Shown here piece after piece: positions 42,084 through 51,080 of a stretch of DNA of 64,000 nt (the stretch's first letter is position 1; the number at the start of each line of letters is the position of its first letter). The notes under the pieces were generated by a model, which had not been told where the DNA came from, ran no database searches, and saw only the letters and a program-made list of their open reading frames with translations. The stretch comes from Mycobacterium sp. PO1 (GTDB taxonomy: Bacteria > Actinomycetota > Actinomycetes > Mycobacteriales > Mycobacteriaceae): the NCBI RefSeq assembly GCF_017312405.1, contig NZ_BLTG01000030.1:1-64000 (forward strand). Direction: 5' to 3'. The translations under genes were made by a program, and so were the position numbers.

Positions 42084-43393
42084 GCTTCGAGCTTGCCACT
42101 GTTGAGGCCGTCATCTCGGCGCGCGAACACCGTGTCGTAGATGCTCCAGGCCACCAATGTGCCCAGCGCGATGGAGAACACCGCGGAGAAGGTGTTGCCC
42201 AACGTGGCGGCGTCCAGCGACCGCTGCACCGCGGCCGCGGTGATCGACTCGAAACCCAACGCGCCGGGCACCAGCGACCAGAACGCCGCCAGCAACATGA
42301 CGAACACCGGTGGGGCGGTCTTCAACTTCGCCGCGGCCACGGCGAACGGAAACACCAGCAGCGCACCGAGAGCCCCGGAGTGCGCCGACGACAGGAACAG
42401 ACCGCCGATCTTCTGACCGATGAGTGCCACGGCCACGGCGGCGGTCACCCACAGCAGCGACCCGCGCGGTGCGGACAGGTAGATGTAGAGCCCTATCCCG
42501 ATGACGATGATCGCGACATAGAAGGACAGCGGCCCCATCCGGTCGGCCACGGCAGGCGACCCCGGCCTGCCCGCGATGGCCACCCCGATCGCCACCCCGA
42601 ACGCCAGCAGCATGAGCTGGACCACTCCGTACACCAGCCGGCTCGAGCCCGCCATGATGGCGCCGCCGGCCAGCTCCATGGCTCCGATGGTCAGCGACAG
42701 GCCGGGCAAGGTGGCGACCAGTGCGGGAGCGATGATGCGCAGCAATTCGTCGTTCGCGGCGTCGGCGACGAACCAGATCGCCAACGTCGTCACCAATGCC
42801 GCCGACAGCGACGGGATGATGACGGCCAGCGTCGGGATGCGTCCGGCGACGACGACCACAGCACCGACCACGGCGCCGAGAAACACATACGCCCACAACG
42901 CCGTCCACGCCGGGTTGATGACGATGCCGAAGCCCAGCGTGGTGATGACGTAGCCGACCAGGATCATGACCGGACCGAACCGTGGCGTCGCAGTGCGGGC
43001 CTCGGTGATGTCACGGACCGCATCGCGAGGGGCGACCGCGCCCGCTGTCGCGAGACGTGCCACCGCGTCGACCTTGCCCGCGCGGTCGAGCTGAGTGGTG
43101 CCTCCGGTGGAGGCCGCCACCTCGTGGCCGACCTTTCCCACCTGCACGATCAGCACCGTCGGCAACGCGACGACGCGCACCGGCTCGCTGGTGTAGCGCG
43201 CGGCGATGCGCTCCAATCGCGACTCCACGACGCCGCTGGGTACCTGCACTTCGATGAGGGCGATGCCGATGTCGCGCAACATCTCGGCGACCTCGTCGAC
43301 GGGGAAGGTGTCGGGTGGGGCCAACGGAGCCGGCACCTGCTTGCTCACCGCCTGCCACATCTGCTTGGCGCGACCGCCCCAACTGATCGTCAT
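42080..43393 (-). CDS. threonine/serine exporter ThrE-like membrane protein
   Basis: A 437-residue protein with a cytoplasmic N-terminal part (residues 1-130, fits DUF1212) and about ten membrane helices in two blocks, the last resembling DUF3815. This is the ThrE architecture of actinobacteria, where ThrE exports threonine and serine. The match is by fold and domain order, so the substrate is inference. It is cotranscribed with the DUF899 gene (4-bp overlap). Its start at 43393 lies about 56 bp after the stop of the LLM enzyme gene on the same strand. Confidence 0.85.
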   Translation of the reverse strand: MTISWGGRAKQMWQAVSKQVPAPLAPPDTFPVDEVAEMLRDIGIALIEVQVPSGVVESRLERIAARYTSEPVRVVALPTVLIVQVGKVGHEVAASTGGTTQLDRAGKVDAVARLATAGAVAPRDAVRDITEARTATPRFGPVMILVGYVITTLGFGIVINPAWTALWAYVFLGAVVGAVVVVAGRIPTLAVIIPSLSAALVTTLAIWFVADAANDELLRIIAPALVATLPGLSLTIGAMELAGGAIMAGSSRLVYGVVQLMLLAFGVAIGVAIAGRPGSPAVADRMGPLSFYVAIIVIGIGLYIYLSAPRGSLLWVTAAVAVALIGQKIGGLFLSSAHSGALGALLVFPFAVAAAKLKTAPPVFVMLLAAFWSLVPGALGFESITAAAVQRSLDAATLGNTFSAVFSIALGTLVAWSIYDTVFARRDDGLNSGKLEA

Positions 43394-43449
43394 GTCAGCA
43401 GCGTGTCATCCCACCATCAGGTCCGGAACCGAACCGCGCGCGTCGGGCG

Positions 43450-44340
43450 TCAGAACTCTTCGGCGATCGCCGCGACCCGGCGCACCTGGTCGATGTCGGA
43501 GCTGGTGGGGATCAGATGAACCTCGTCGGCGCCGATCTCGGCGAAGCGGCCCAGCACCGTTCGCAGCTCGTCGTCGGTACCGGCCCACCCGGTCGTCGGC
43601 GCCATCGCGTCGACCACCTCGGCGGGAATCCAGTTCATGTAGCGACGCAGATGCCGGTGCACCTGCGCACGCGGCTCGTCGCCGTCACCGAGGGCGAACC
43701 AGAACGAGGTCGCCAGGTGCGGGGCCGGCTTGTCCACCTCCTGCCAGGCCTGCCGAGCCACGTCGAACAGCGCGGACTCCTTGTCGAGATCGAGGTCCAG
43801 CGTGATCCCGGCCAGACCCTCGGCCCAGGCGGCGGCGCTGCGCACGGTTTTGGGCCCGATCGTGCCCACCACCAGCTGCGGGCCCCCGGCCTGCACCGGC
43901 GGAGGCCCGACGGGCAGCGTCGAGTCGGTGATCTTCTCCCCCGCCCAGACGCGCTTCATCACCGCCACCCGCTCGGCCATCTGGCGCATCGTCTGCGTTG
44001 CCGGGTCCGCCCCGACCGCGTGGTAGTCCTCGTGGCGCCCGCCCACCCCGATACCGACGGTGAGCCGTCCGCCGCAGAGCAGGTCACCGGTGGCCAGCTG
44101 CTTGGCGAGCATGACGGGGTCGTGCAACTGCGGAACCACCACGGTGGTCACCAGCCGCACCCGGTCGGTCCAGGCCGCCAGCGCACCGAGCAGGGTCAGG
44201 CTCTCGGGGTTGTCGAACGCGATGCGTTCCCCCCAGCACAGCGACGAGAACGCGCCGCCGTCGATCAGCTGAGCCCAGGCCTTGAGCGTCCCCCGGTCCA
44301 GATCGGGTTCCATCACCGGCATCGTCATCCCGATTCGCAC
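43450..44340 (-). CDS. LLM-class (probably F420-dependent) oxidoreductase
   Basis: A luciferase-like TIM-barrel enzyme of about 296 residues. Typical features are RIGMTMPVMEPDLD at the N-terminus, LTVGIGVGGRHEDYHAVG (glycine-rich, matching the F420/FMN phosphate region) and a C-terminal DEVHLIPTSSDIDQVRRVAAI. Such proteins are numerous in mycobacteria and mostly use F420. The start GTG at 44340 fits the family; the frame extends to 44379. It is 57 bp from the TDT transporter gene. Confidence 0.85.
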   Translation of the reverse strand: MRIGMTMPVMEPDLDRGTLKAWAQLIDGGAFSSLCWGERIAFDNPESLTLLGALAAWTDRVRLVTTVVVPQLHDPVMLAKQLATGDLLCGGRLTVGIGVGGRHEDYHAVGADPATQTMRQMAERVAVMKRVWAGEKITDSTLPVGPPPVQAGGPQLVVGTIGPKTVRSAAAWAEGLAGITLDLDLDKESALFDVARQAWQEVDKPAPHLATSFWFALGDGDEPRAQVHRHLRRYMNWIPAEVVDAMAPTTGWAGTDDELRTVLGRFAEIGADEVHLIPTSSDIDQVRRVAAIAEEF

Positions 44341-44397
44341 GTCGGCGATTCTGGCACGCCGGGTGAATCGGGCGCGCAAGGCGTCACGGTGGGTGCG

Positions 44398-45561
44398 TCA
44401 GCGCGCCGGATCCTTGCGGGCACGGATGGGGTCGGCTGCCGGTGGGGTGAACAACGAGCCGCGCCAGCCGAGGCGCAGCGTGCGCACCGCCACCAGCAGC
44501 CAGGTGAACAACAACCCCACGTAGGCGACGGCGGCCGCGTATCGGAACGCCGGCAGGTCGGTGTGCACCGCCAGCTGGGTGGTTCCGGTGACGAACGTGC
44601 CGACCGGGAACGTCAGGCTCCACCAGGTCAGCGCGAACGGCATGCCCCGGCGCAGGGTACGCACGGTCAGCGCGGTGGCCAGCGCGATCCACAGCACCGC
44701 GAAACCCCACACCGGAACGCCGTAGAGCACCGCGAACACACTCATACCGTCGGCGAGCTTCTCGTCGACCGCCAGCGCGGCATCGGCGCCGAGCAACCCG
44801 GCCACCGTGATGGACTGGCCCAGCGGCCCCAGCACGATCCACAGCGTGGGGACCCGGGCGGTGCCCGACGTACCGAAGTGGGCGAGCCGGCTCCACACCA
44901 TGGTGATGATGATCAGCGACGCGATCAGCGACAGGCCGAACATCGCGTAGCAGCCGTAGAGCATGGTGGCCCGGCCTGGCCCCTCGGCCATGTGCGGGAT
45001 CAGCAACCCGCCCGTGGCAGCGGCCACCATCGGCGGCACGACCGGCATCAGCCAGCCGCCGAACGCGGCGTCGGGCTCCACCCGGTGCCGGGTGAACATC
45101 AGATACGGGATGCTCAGCGCCGTGACCAGCCCGCCGATCGTCCCGGCGATCCACAGAATCCAGGCCAGGCTCACCGCGGTGCGCATGCCGATCAGATCCA
45201 CCCCGACCAGCAGCGCGCCGGATCCGACGGTCAGCAGCGCCATCGGGGCCGCGCCGTAGAAGTGCGCCATCTGCGGGTTGCGCGCGTGGCTGCGGGCCAT
45301 CTCGGAGTTACGCACCCAGTGCGCGACCGTCGCCACGATCAGAACCACCAGCCACGTCGCCGCGATCACCCACACCACCTGCGCGAACGCCCGCAAACCC
45401 GGCAGGTGTACGGGCAACGACGCGCCCGCGGTGGCGACGATCCCGGTTCCCATCACCGAGGCGAACCAGTTGGGGCCGAGATAGTCGAGGATCGCGGGGC
45501 GACGGCCGGCGGGCCCGGCTGGACCTGCGGGATCGGCGGGGCCGGCGGTGTCGGCGGTCAT
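44398..45561 (-). CDS. TDT (TehA/SLAC1-like) family transporter
   Basis: A 387-residue membrane protein with about ten helices. It begins after a Pro/Gly/Ala-rich lead (MTADTAGPADPAGPAGPAG) with LGPNWFASVMGTGIVATAG, the signature of tellurite-resistance/dicarboxylate (Mae, TehA, Ssu1) transporters. Substrates in the family include malate, sulfite and anions; none can be chosen here. I chose the ATG at 45561. It is divergent from the sensor kinase gene. Confidence 0.85.
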   Translation of the reverse strand: MTADTAGPADPAGPAGPAGRRPAILDYLGPNWFASVMGTGIVATAGASLPVHLPGLRAFAQVVWVIAATWLVVLIVATVAHWVRNSEMARSHARNPQMAHFYGAAPMALLTVGSGALLVGVDLIGMRTAVSLAWILWIAGTIGGLVTALSIPYLMFTRHRVEPDAAFGGWLMPVVPPMVAAATGGLLIPHMAEGPGRATMLYGCYAMFGLSLIASLIIITMVWSRLAHFGTSGTARVPTLWIVLGPLGQSITVAGLLGADAALAVDEKLADGMSVFAVLYGVPVWGFAVLWIALATALTVRTLRRGMPFALTWWSLTFPVGTFVTGTTQLAVHTDLPAFRYAAAVAYVGLLFTWLLVAVRTLRLGWRGSLFTPPAADPIRARKDPAR

Positions 45562-45580
45562 TCCGTCAGTATGGCCAGCG

Positions 45581-45640
45581 GCGAGCGCGCGCGAAATGCC
45601 GGTTGGGTGCGGCGTGTCGGACGGTGACACGCGCGCTCGC
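45581..45640. repeat. 11-bp inverted repeat in divergent promoter region
   Basis: GCGAGCGCGCG (45581-45591) is exactly complementary to CGCGCGCTCGC (45630-45640), with 38 nt between. It lies between the TDT transporter start (45561) and the kinase start (45729). It could be a looped operator site or a cruciform-prone element. The low-complexity CG content means chance is possible. Confidence 0.6.
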
Positions 45641-45728
45641 GCTGCAGAGCTCTGTGGAGGAAAACCCCCGCCGGACTCGCGGGAAAACGCCGTGTCCTCG
45701 GCGCGCGCCGGTCCATAGGTTGGTGGGC

Positions 45729-47072
45729 ATGGTCGTAACGAATGACGCCGCCGCGCCCGAAGCCCCGGCGGCGGACACCGACACCACCGGCATCCCGGCC
45801 GGCGAGCCCCACCGCGGGCCCCGCCCGATCGGCGTGGTGCCCACCGCCTCGCTGATCGCCGGCGGCGCGCTGGCGGTGGTGTGGTTTTGGATCCCCCTCG
45901 GCATCGTCGTCCTCGGCATCTCCTCGATCCCGAGCATCATCGGGTTCGTCGTCGCCGCGGTGGTGTTCATCTACCTGATGCGAGGCATCGACTGGGTCGA
46001 ACGCATCCGCAGCGAGGCGGTGTTCGGGATGGGCATCGGCGTGCCTGCACGCCGGCTGTCGTCCTACACCGGCTTCCAGCGTTGGGCACACCAGCTGTGG
46101 CTGGACGTGAGCAGCGGACGATTCTGGAAGTCGGTCGCCCACCACTATCTGCGGATGATCTACGACGCGCTGGTCACCGGTTTGGCCGTGGCGCTGCTGG
46201 CGTTCGCGTTCCTGGCGCCGGCGGCCGCGGTGGTGATCGGCAACAGCGACGCGCAGGCCGGCTTGTCGTTCCTGCCCACGCCGGTCGCGCTGCTGCTGGC
46301 CGCGGTGGCGGTCGCTGCGGCGGTGACGCTGCTCGTGTTCGCCCCGACACTGGATGCGTCCATCGACCGGTGGCTGCTCAGCCCGTCGCCGACCGCAGCA
46401 CTGCAGAACCAGGTCAGCGCACTGGCCGATGCCCGCGAGGGTGCGGTGACCTCGGCGCAGACCGAACGCCACCGCATCGAACGCGACCTGCACGACAGCG
46501 TGCAGCCGCGGTTGGTGTCGCTGGCGATGACGATCGGGCTGGCCCAGACCAAACTCGACACCGACCTGCCCGCGGCCAAAGCCCTCATCGGCGAAGCGCA
46601 CGCCGACGCCAAAAGCGCGTTGGTGGAGTTGCGCAACGTCGTGCGCGGCATCGCCCCCACCATCCTGTCCGACCGCGGACTCGACGCCGCGCTGTCGGCG
46701 GTGGTGCAGCGGACGGTGAACGCGGGGATCCCGACCACGCTCAGCCTGCACCTGCCGCGGCGGCTTCCCGACGAGGTGGAGGCGTGTGCCTACTTCGTGG
46801 TGGCCGAGGCATTGACCAATGTGACCCGGCACGCCGGCGCCTCGAACGCCGCGGTCACCGTCCGGCTCGACGAATCGACCCAGCAGTTGCACGTCAGCGT
46901 TTTCGACGACGGGCACGGCGGGGCGCGCATCGTGGCCGACGACGGAAGCGGTGAAGCCACCGGGCTGCGTGGCCTCGACGAGCGGGTGCGGGCAGCGCGC
47001 GGCACGTTCACGGTGTCCAGCCCGGCCACCGGACCCACGATCATCACCGCGGTGCTGCCATGCGCATCGTGA
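45729..47072 (+). CDS. sensor histidine kinase (membrane sensor domain, HisKA_3)
   Basis: A 447-residue kinase. The N-terminal part has four membrane helices (about 38-60, 66-84, 148-170, 185-205) and fits the putative sensor domain family seen in actinobacterial kinases. The phospho-accepting His255 lies in ERDLHDSVQPRLVSLAM. The ATPase domain follows (EALTNVTRHA, DDGHGGARI, GLRGLDERVRAARG). The ATG at 45729 is 7 nt after a TAGGTT box (45716-45721), fitting a leaderless transcript. It overlaps the response regulator gene by 13 bp. Confidence 0.92.
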   Translation: MVVTNDAAAPEAPAADTDTTGIPAGEPHRGPRPIGVVPTASLIAGGALAVVWFWIPLGIVVLGISSIPSIIGFVVAAVVFIYLMRGIDWVERIRSEAVFGMGIGVPARRLSSYTGFQRWAHQLWLDVSSGRFWKSVAHHYLRMIYDALVTGLAVALLAFAFLAPAAAVVIGNSDAQAGLSFLPTPVALLLAAVAVAAAVTLLVFAPTLDASIDRWLLSPSPTAALQNQVSALADAREGAVTSAQTERHRIERDLHDSVQPRLVSLAMTIGLAQTKLDTDLPAAKALIGEAHADAKSALVELRNVVRGIAPTILSDRGLDAALSAVVQRTVNAGIPTTLSLHLPRRLPDEVEACAYFVVAEALTNVTRHAGASNAAVTVRLDESTQQLHVSVFDDGHGGARIVADDGSGEATGLRGLDERVRAARGTFTVSSPATGPTIITAVLPCAS

Positions 47073-47704
47073 TCGCCGAAGACTCGGCGCTGCTGCGGGC
47101 CGGCATCGAGCGGATCCTGACCGACGCCGGCCACGACGTCATCGCCGGTGTGCCCGACGCCACCAACCTGCTGCGGCTGGTCAACGACGAGCGCCCCGAC
47201 CTGGCGATCGTCGACGTGCGGATGCCGCCGACGTTCACCGACGAAGGGATCCGGGCAGCCGCGCTGCTGCGCAGCCAGAACCCGGATTCAGCGGTGCTGG
47301 TGCTGTCGCACTACGTCGAGGAACGCTACGCCGCCGAGCTGATCGCCTCGGACACCCGGGGATTCGGGTACCTGCTCAAGGACCGGGTGGCCGACGTACC
47401 GGCCTTCCTCGACGCCGTGCAGGTCGTCGGCAACGGCGGCACGGTGCTCGACCCGGAGGTGGTGTCCCAGATCCTGGTGCGCTCGCACCGCCGAAACACC
47501 CTCGACGCGCTGACGCCACGGGAACACGACGTGTTGCAGCTGATGGCCGAGGGCAGAACCAATTCGGCGATCGCTGCCGCTCTGCACATATCGGTCGGCT
47601 CGGCCGAGAAGCACATCGCCTCAATCTTCACCAAGTTGGACCTGGCCCAGGACGAGAGCGAGAACCGCCGGGTGCTCGCCGTGCTGCGGTTCCTCGAATC
47701 GTGA
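47060..47704 (+). CDS. NarL/LuxR-family response regulator
   Basis: A 214-residue regulator. The receiver domain starts MRIVIAEDSALLRAGIERIL, with the phosphorylation site Asp52 in AIVDVRMPP and the conserved Lys near the end (YLLKDRVAD). The C-terminal LuxR helix-turn-helix is LTPREHDVLQLMAEG, NSAIAAALHISVGSAEKHI. It pairs with the overlapping kinase gene. The DUF4097 gene 34 bp downstream is a probable target or partner. Confidence 0.94.
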   Translation: MRIVIAEDSALLRAGIERILTDAGHDVIAGVPDATNLLRLVNDERPDLAIVDVRMPPTFTDEGIRAAALLRSQNPDSAVLVLSHYVEERYAAELIASDTRGFGYLLKDRVADVPAFLDAVQVVGNGGTVLDPEVVSQILVRSHRRNTLDALTPREHDVLQLMAEGRTNSAIAAALHISVGSAEKHIASIFTKLDLAQDESENRRVLAVLRFLES

Positions 47705-47738
47705 ACGTGCCCAAGCGCACCGGAAGGAATGATCTCTG

Positions 47739-48635
47739 ATGACCACCCCTCTGCTCCTGCCCCCTGGACAACCTGCCGGGCAACCCACGGCGCCGCCTCC
47801 GCTGTCCCCCGGCGGACGTACCGCGGTGCGGGTCGGGCTAATTGCGCTCGCCGGCGTCCTGATCACCGCGGTCATCGTGTCGTTGGCGGGGTTCGCTTGG
47901 GGCGCAAGCCGATTCCGGGTGGTCGCGGACACGATCACGCTGCCGGCGACACTGCGCGCGTTGACCGTCGACACCGGGCCGGTGCCGGCGCTCATCCGGA
48001 TCACCACCGATCGCGACGTCTCCGAGCCCCGCGTGGATCTGCGGTTGATCAGCCCGGCGCGCACGGACGTAGAGCCGTTGACGCTGGGCGCCGACGGCCG
48101 CAGCGCGCGGGTCAGTGTCAGCGCCGAGCCGGCACCGATGCTGCGCTGGGCCCGGGGCGGTGAGATCACAGTGGTGCTGCCGCCGCAGCTGGCCCGGGGG
48201 CTGGCGGTCACGACCGAGCAGGACATGGGGGTGGTGATGGCCGACGCGGATGTCGACCAGCTCACCGCCCGCACCACCGACGGGGCGGTCGTGCTCAACG
48301 GGTCGGCACGCCGCATCGATATCACCAACGATCACGGTGACGTCGCCAGCCGGAACGCGATTTCGGTGGCCGAGTCATTCCGGGCCGTCACCGAGACCGG
48401 AGACGTCAGCGTCGACTTCGCCGCCGCTCCTGCCGTCGTCGACGTCGAGACCGGCGACGGGGATGTGGTCCTCGCGGTGCCCGATCCCGGCCCGTACGCC
48501 GTCAACGCCAGCACCGGCGAAGGGCGGGGCTCCACGGTGGTCTCCGTGCCGCAGACCCGCAACCGCGACGACGCGGCGTCGGTGGTCACCGCCCGCTCGG
48601 AGACCGGGGACGTCGTCATCGAGGCATTGCGCTGA
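47739..48635 (+). CDS. DUF4097-like membrane-anchored beta-repeat protein
   Basis: A 298-residue protein: a Pro-rich cytoplasmic lead (1-28), one membrane helix (about 30-52), then an extracytoplasmic domain with repeating beta strands (DNDHGDVASRN-like, TETGDVSVDF, ETGDGDVVLAV, STGEGRGSTVV, SETGDVVIEAL). The repeated T-G-[DE]-V/G pattern is typical of DUF4097/putative adhesin beta-solenoids. Proteins of this kind accompany envelope-stress two-component systems (LiaFGSR-like) in Gram-positives. A similar role with the upstream kinase-regulator pair is inference. Confidence 0.8.
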   Translation: MTTPLLLPPGQPAGQPTAPPPLSPGGRTAVRVGLIALAGVLITAVIVSLAGFAWGASRFRVVADTITLPATLRALTVDTGPVPALIRITTDRDVSEPRVDLRLISPARTDVEPLTLGADGRSARVSVSAEPAPMLRWARGGEITVVLPPQLARGLAVTTEQDMGVVMADADVDQLTARTTDGAVVLNGSARRIDITNDHGDVASRNAISVAESFRAVTETGDVSVDFAAAPAVVDVETGDGDVVLAVPDPGPYAVNASTGEGRGSTVVSVPQTRNRDDAASVVTARSETGDVVIEALR

Positions 48636-48645
48636 ATCCGATGGC

Positions 48646-49971
48646 TCAGTCGAGAATTCGCTCGGCTTCGCGCAGCCCACTGAGGTAGGCGCCGTGCACG
48701 GTGGCGAAGAACTCCTCCTGGGTGGCCTCACCGGCGAAGTGCAACCGATCCCCGACCGGCTCGGCGAGGGCACGCTGATCGTCTGGGCTCGATCCCACTG
48801 CGAGAAAGCTGTAGGAGCCACGCGCGAACGGGTCGGCCGCCCAGCGGGTGACGAGCGCGCCGGTGGGCTCGGGCAGGCCCAGCACCGCACGCACCTGGTC
48901 GACCGCTGCACCGTCGGACAGGCCTTCGCGGTCACGGGCATTGCTCGCGGCGCGTAGACCGACCAGCAGCGGCGTGTCGGAGAACCGCAGCCCGTTGACC
49001 ACATCGCTCACCGGCGCGTCAGCGCCCACAACGCCGAACACATCAGGGTCCGCGGGCCAGTGCGGCTCGTCGAACCTCAGCACGACCTTGTCGAGTAGAC
49101 CGAAGCCCAGACGCCGGATCGCCTGCGACTTCGCCTCGGGTAGCGGCGGATCGAACGTGATGGCACCGGCTTTGAGCACACCGAGGGGCACCGTGACGAT
49201 CACCCGGTCGGCGGTGACCATGCCCCGTGTCGTGGTGAGCGTGACGGTGGCGCCGCGGTGGTCTATGCGGGTGACTGCCGTGTCCGGCCGGATCTGAAGG
49301 CCCCGGGACAGATGCGCCACCAGCTGGCCGTAGCCGTTGGGCAGCAGCACATCCGGACCGTCGAGTTCCCCCTCCTGGCCGAACCACCGCAGCGACAGAT
49401 CGGCGGGATCGGCTCCGTATTCGGCGGTGACCGTCGAGGTGATCAACCACTGGATCAACGGAGCGTCGACATCCACGTAGTCCGCCACCACGTCGGCCAG
49501 CGACGTCTGCGGTCCGGCATCGGCGCCGGCGCGGTAGATCTCCTCCACCGCGTCCGTCCAGGCGGATCCCGCCGCTTCCACGTCGGCGTCCGGGACAGGC
49601 TGGGCACGGTCGAACACCATGACGTTCTCGAAGTCGGTCTCGACCGTCTCGGCGCCGACCTCGGCAGCCAATTTCATCAGGGGGTTGTCCTGCGTCCCAT
49701 GGATCCACGCCGCGCCGAGATCGACGGGCACGCCCAGCGAGGTGTCCGTCCACGTTCGCCCGCCGATGCGGCGACGCGCCTCGAGTACGGTCACCCTGAC
49801 CCCGGCGTCGGCCAGGCGCCGCGCCGCGGCCAGTCCAGCCATCCCGGCGCCGACGACCACGACGTGCTCGCCGGATCCGCCCGAGGTCTGGTTCACGCAC
49901 GCACCCACCCACGGCGCTGCCGCCAGCACGCCCAGACCCATCGTGAATGCACGGCGGGTGAGCGGCGGCAT
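48646..49971 (-). CDS. flavin monoamine oxidase, probably Tat-exported lipoprotein
   Basis: A 441-residue FAD amine oxidase. The dinucleotide-binding motif is VVVGAGMAGLAAARRLADAG, followed by EARRRIGGRTWTD; the C-terminal FAD-binding part is LHFAGEATQEEFFATVHGAYLSG. The N-terminus has a twin arginine (TRRAFTMGLG), a hydrophobic stretch and VGAC at residue 25, a plausible lipobox. So the enzyme probably acts on the outer face of the membrane. Substrates of the family are amines such as putrescine. The start overlaps the preceding gene stop by 1 bp. Confidence 0.9.
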   Translation of the reverse strand: MPPLTRRAFTMGLGVLAAAPWVGACVNQTSGGSGEHVVVVGAGMAGLAAARRLADAGVRVTVLEARRRIGGRTWTDTSLGVPVDLGAAWIHGTQDNPLMKLAAEVGAETVETDFENVMVFDRAQPVPDADVEAAGSAWTDAVEEIYRAGADAGPQTSLADVVADYVDVDAPLIQWLITSTVTAEYGADPADLSLRWFGQEGELDGPDVLLPNGYGQLVAHLSRGLQIRPDTAVTRIDHRGATVTLTTTRGMVTADRVIVTVPLGVLKAGAITFDPPLPEAKSQAIRRLGFGLLDKVVLRFDEPHWPADPDVFGVVGADAPVSDVVNGLRFSDTPLLVGLRAASNARDREGLSDGAAVDQVRAVLGLPEPTGALVTRWAADPFARGSYSFLAVGSSPDDQRALAEPVGDRLHFAGEATQEEFFATVHGAYLSGLREAERILD

Positions 49972-50990
49972 CAGTGCACTCGAAGCAGCTCGATGATCTG
50001 GGCCGCCGGCCCGGGCACCGCCTTGTCGAAGCCGGTGCCCGCCCAGACGCTGGTTCCGTTCGGGTCACCGGCACGCACCGATGCCGCGCGCACCGGGCCG
50101 GTCAGGTAGTGCACCTCGGGATATCCGAACGGCGCCTCGGCCTCGTGCTCGTCGATGAACCGGTTCCGCAGACCCCGCGCGAACCGGCCGGAAAACGCTT
50201 TGGTGACAGTGGTTTCGGTGAAAGCCGGATCGGTCAACGCCGCGCGGTGCACAGCACTGCTGCCGGCCTCGTCGGCCAACAGGAATGCGGTGCCCAGTTG
50301 CGCGGCGACAGCACCGGCGCGCCGCACCCGGTCCACGTCCGCCGCGGTCATCAACCCGCCGGCCGCCACCACCGGCAGGTCGAGTTCGGCGACGAGGGTG
50401 GCGACGAGGTCGTCGAGGGGAACATCGGACGGTGTCGCGGTCGGGTCGAAGGTGCCGCGGTGCCCGCCCGCCGACGGTCCCTGCGCGACCACGCAATCCA
50501 CGCCCACCTCGACGGCCTGGCGGGCTTCCGCCAGCGTGGTGACCGTGGCCGCGGTGGCAATGTCTGCCGCGGACAGGCGGCGGCGCTCCTCGGCACTGGG
50601 CAACCCGAAGGTGAACGACACCAACGCCGGCCGGATGTCGAGCAGCACCTCGAGCTTGGCGGTCCAGTCGTCGTCGCTGAACCGGGGCGTCCCGAGCTCG
50701 GCGCCATAACGGCGGGCGTCCGGCAACAGCGCCGCGGCGTAGCGATCGATCGACTCCGGTGTCGCGGCGCTGGGGTGCGGCACGAACAGGTTGGCGCCGA
50801 GCGGACCGGACGTCAGCTCCGCCGCCGCGCGGAGCCGATCGGCGAACACGTCGGCGCTGAGATAACCGGCGGCGATGAAGCCGAGTGCGCCGGCGTTGCT
50901 GCCGGCGGCGGCCAGTTCGGGCGTCGACGGTCCGCCCGCCATCGGGGCGATGACGATGGGGTCAGCGAGGTCGCGCACGTCGAACACCAC
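49971..50990 (-). CDS. nitronate monooxygenase family protein
   Basis: A 339-residue FMN enzyme of the 2-nitropropane dioxygenase/NMO family with a TIM-barrel fold. It begins DLADPIVIAPMAGGPSTPEL and contains the active-site region VAQGPSAGGHRGTF (catalytic His) and the phosphate-binding VVAAGGLMTAADVDRV. NMOs detoxify propionate 3-nitronate and related compounds. It overlaps the amine oxidase gene by 1 bp (TGATG), so the two are coupled. Confidence 0.9.
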   Translation of the reverse strand: MVFDVRDLADPIVIAPMAGGPSTPELAAAGSNAGALGFIAAGYLSADVFADRLRAAAELTSGPLGANLFVPHPSAATPESIDRYAAALLPDARRYGAELGTPRFSDDDWTAKLEVLLDIRPALVSFTFGLPSAEERRRLSAADIATAATVTTLAEARQAVEVGVDCVVAQGPSAGGHRGTFDPTATPSDVPLDDLVATLVAELDLPVVAAGGLMTAADVDRVRRAGAVAAQLGTAFLLADEAGSSAVHRAALTDPAFTETTVTKAFSGRFARGLRNRFIDEHEAEAPFGYPEVHYLTGPVRAASVRAGDPNGTSVWAGTGFDKAVPGPAAQIIELLRVH

Positions 50991-51080
50991 ACCGTGTTCC
51001 TACCACGGGGGCCGCGTCTGCTTGCACGATGCTGGTCGACCCAGGCGGGGATCCGCGCCCGGGACAACAAGCCCAGCGCC

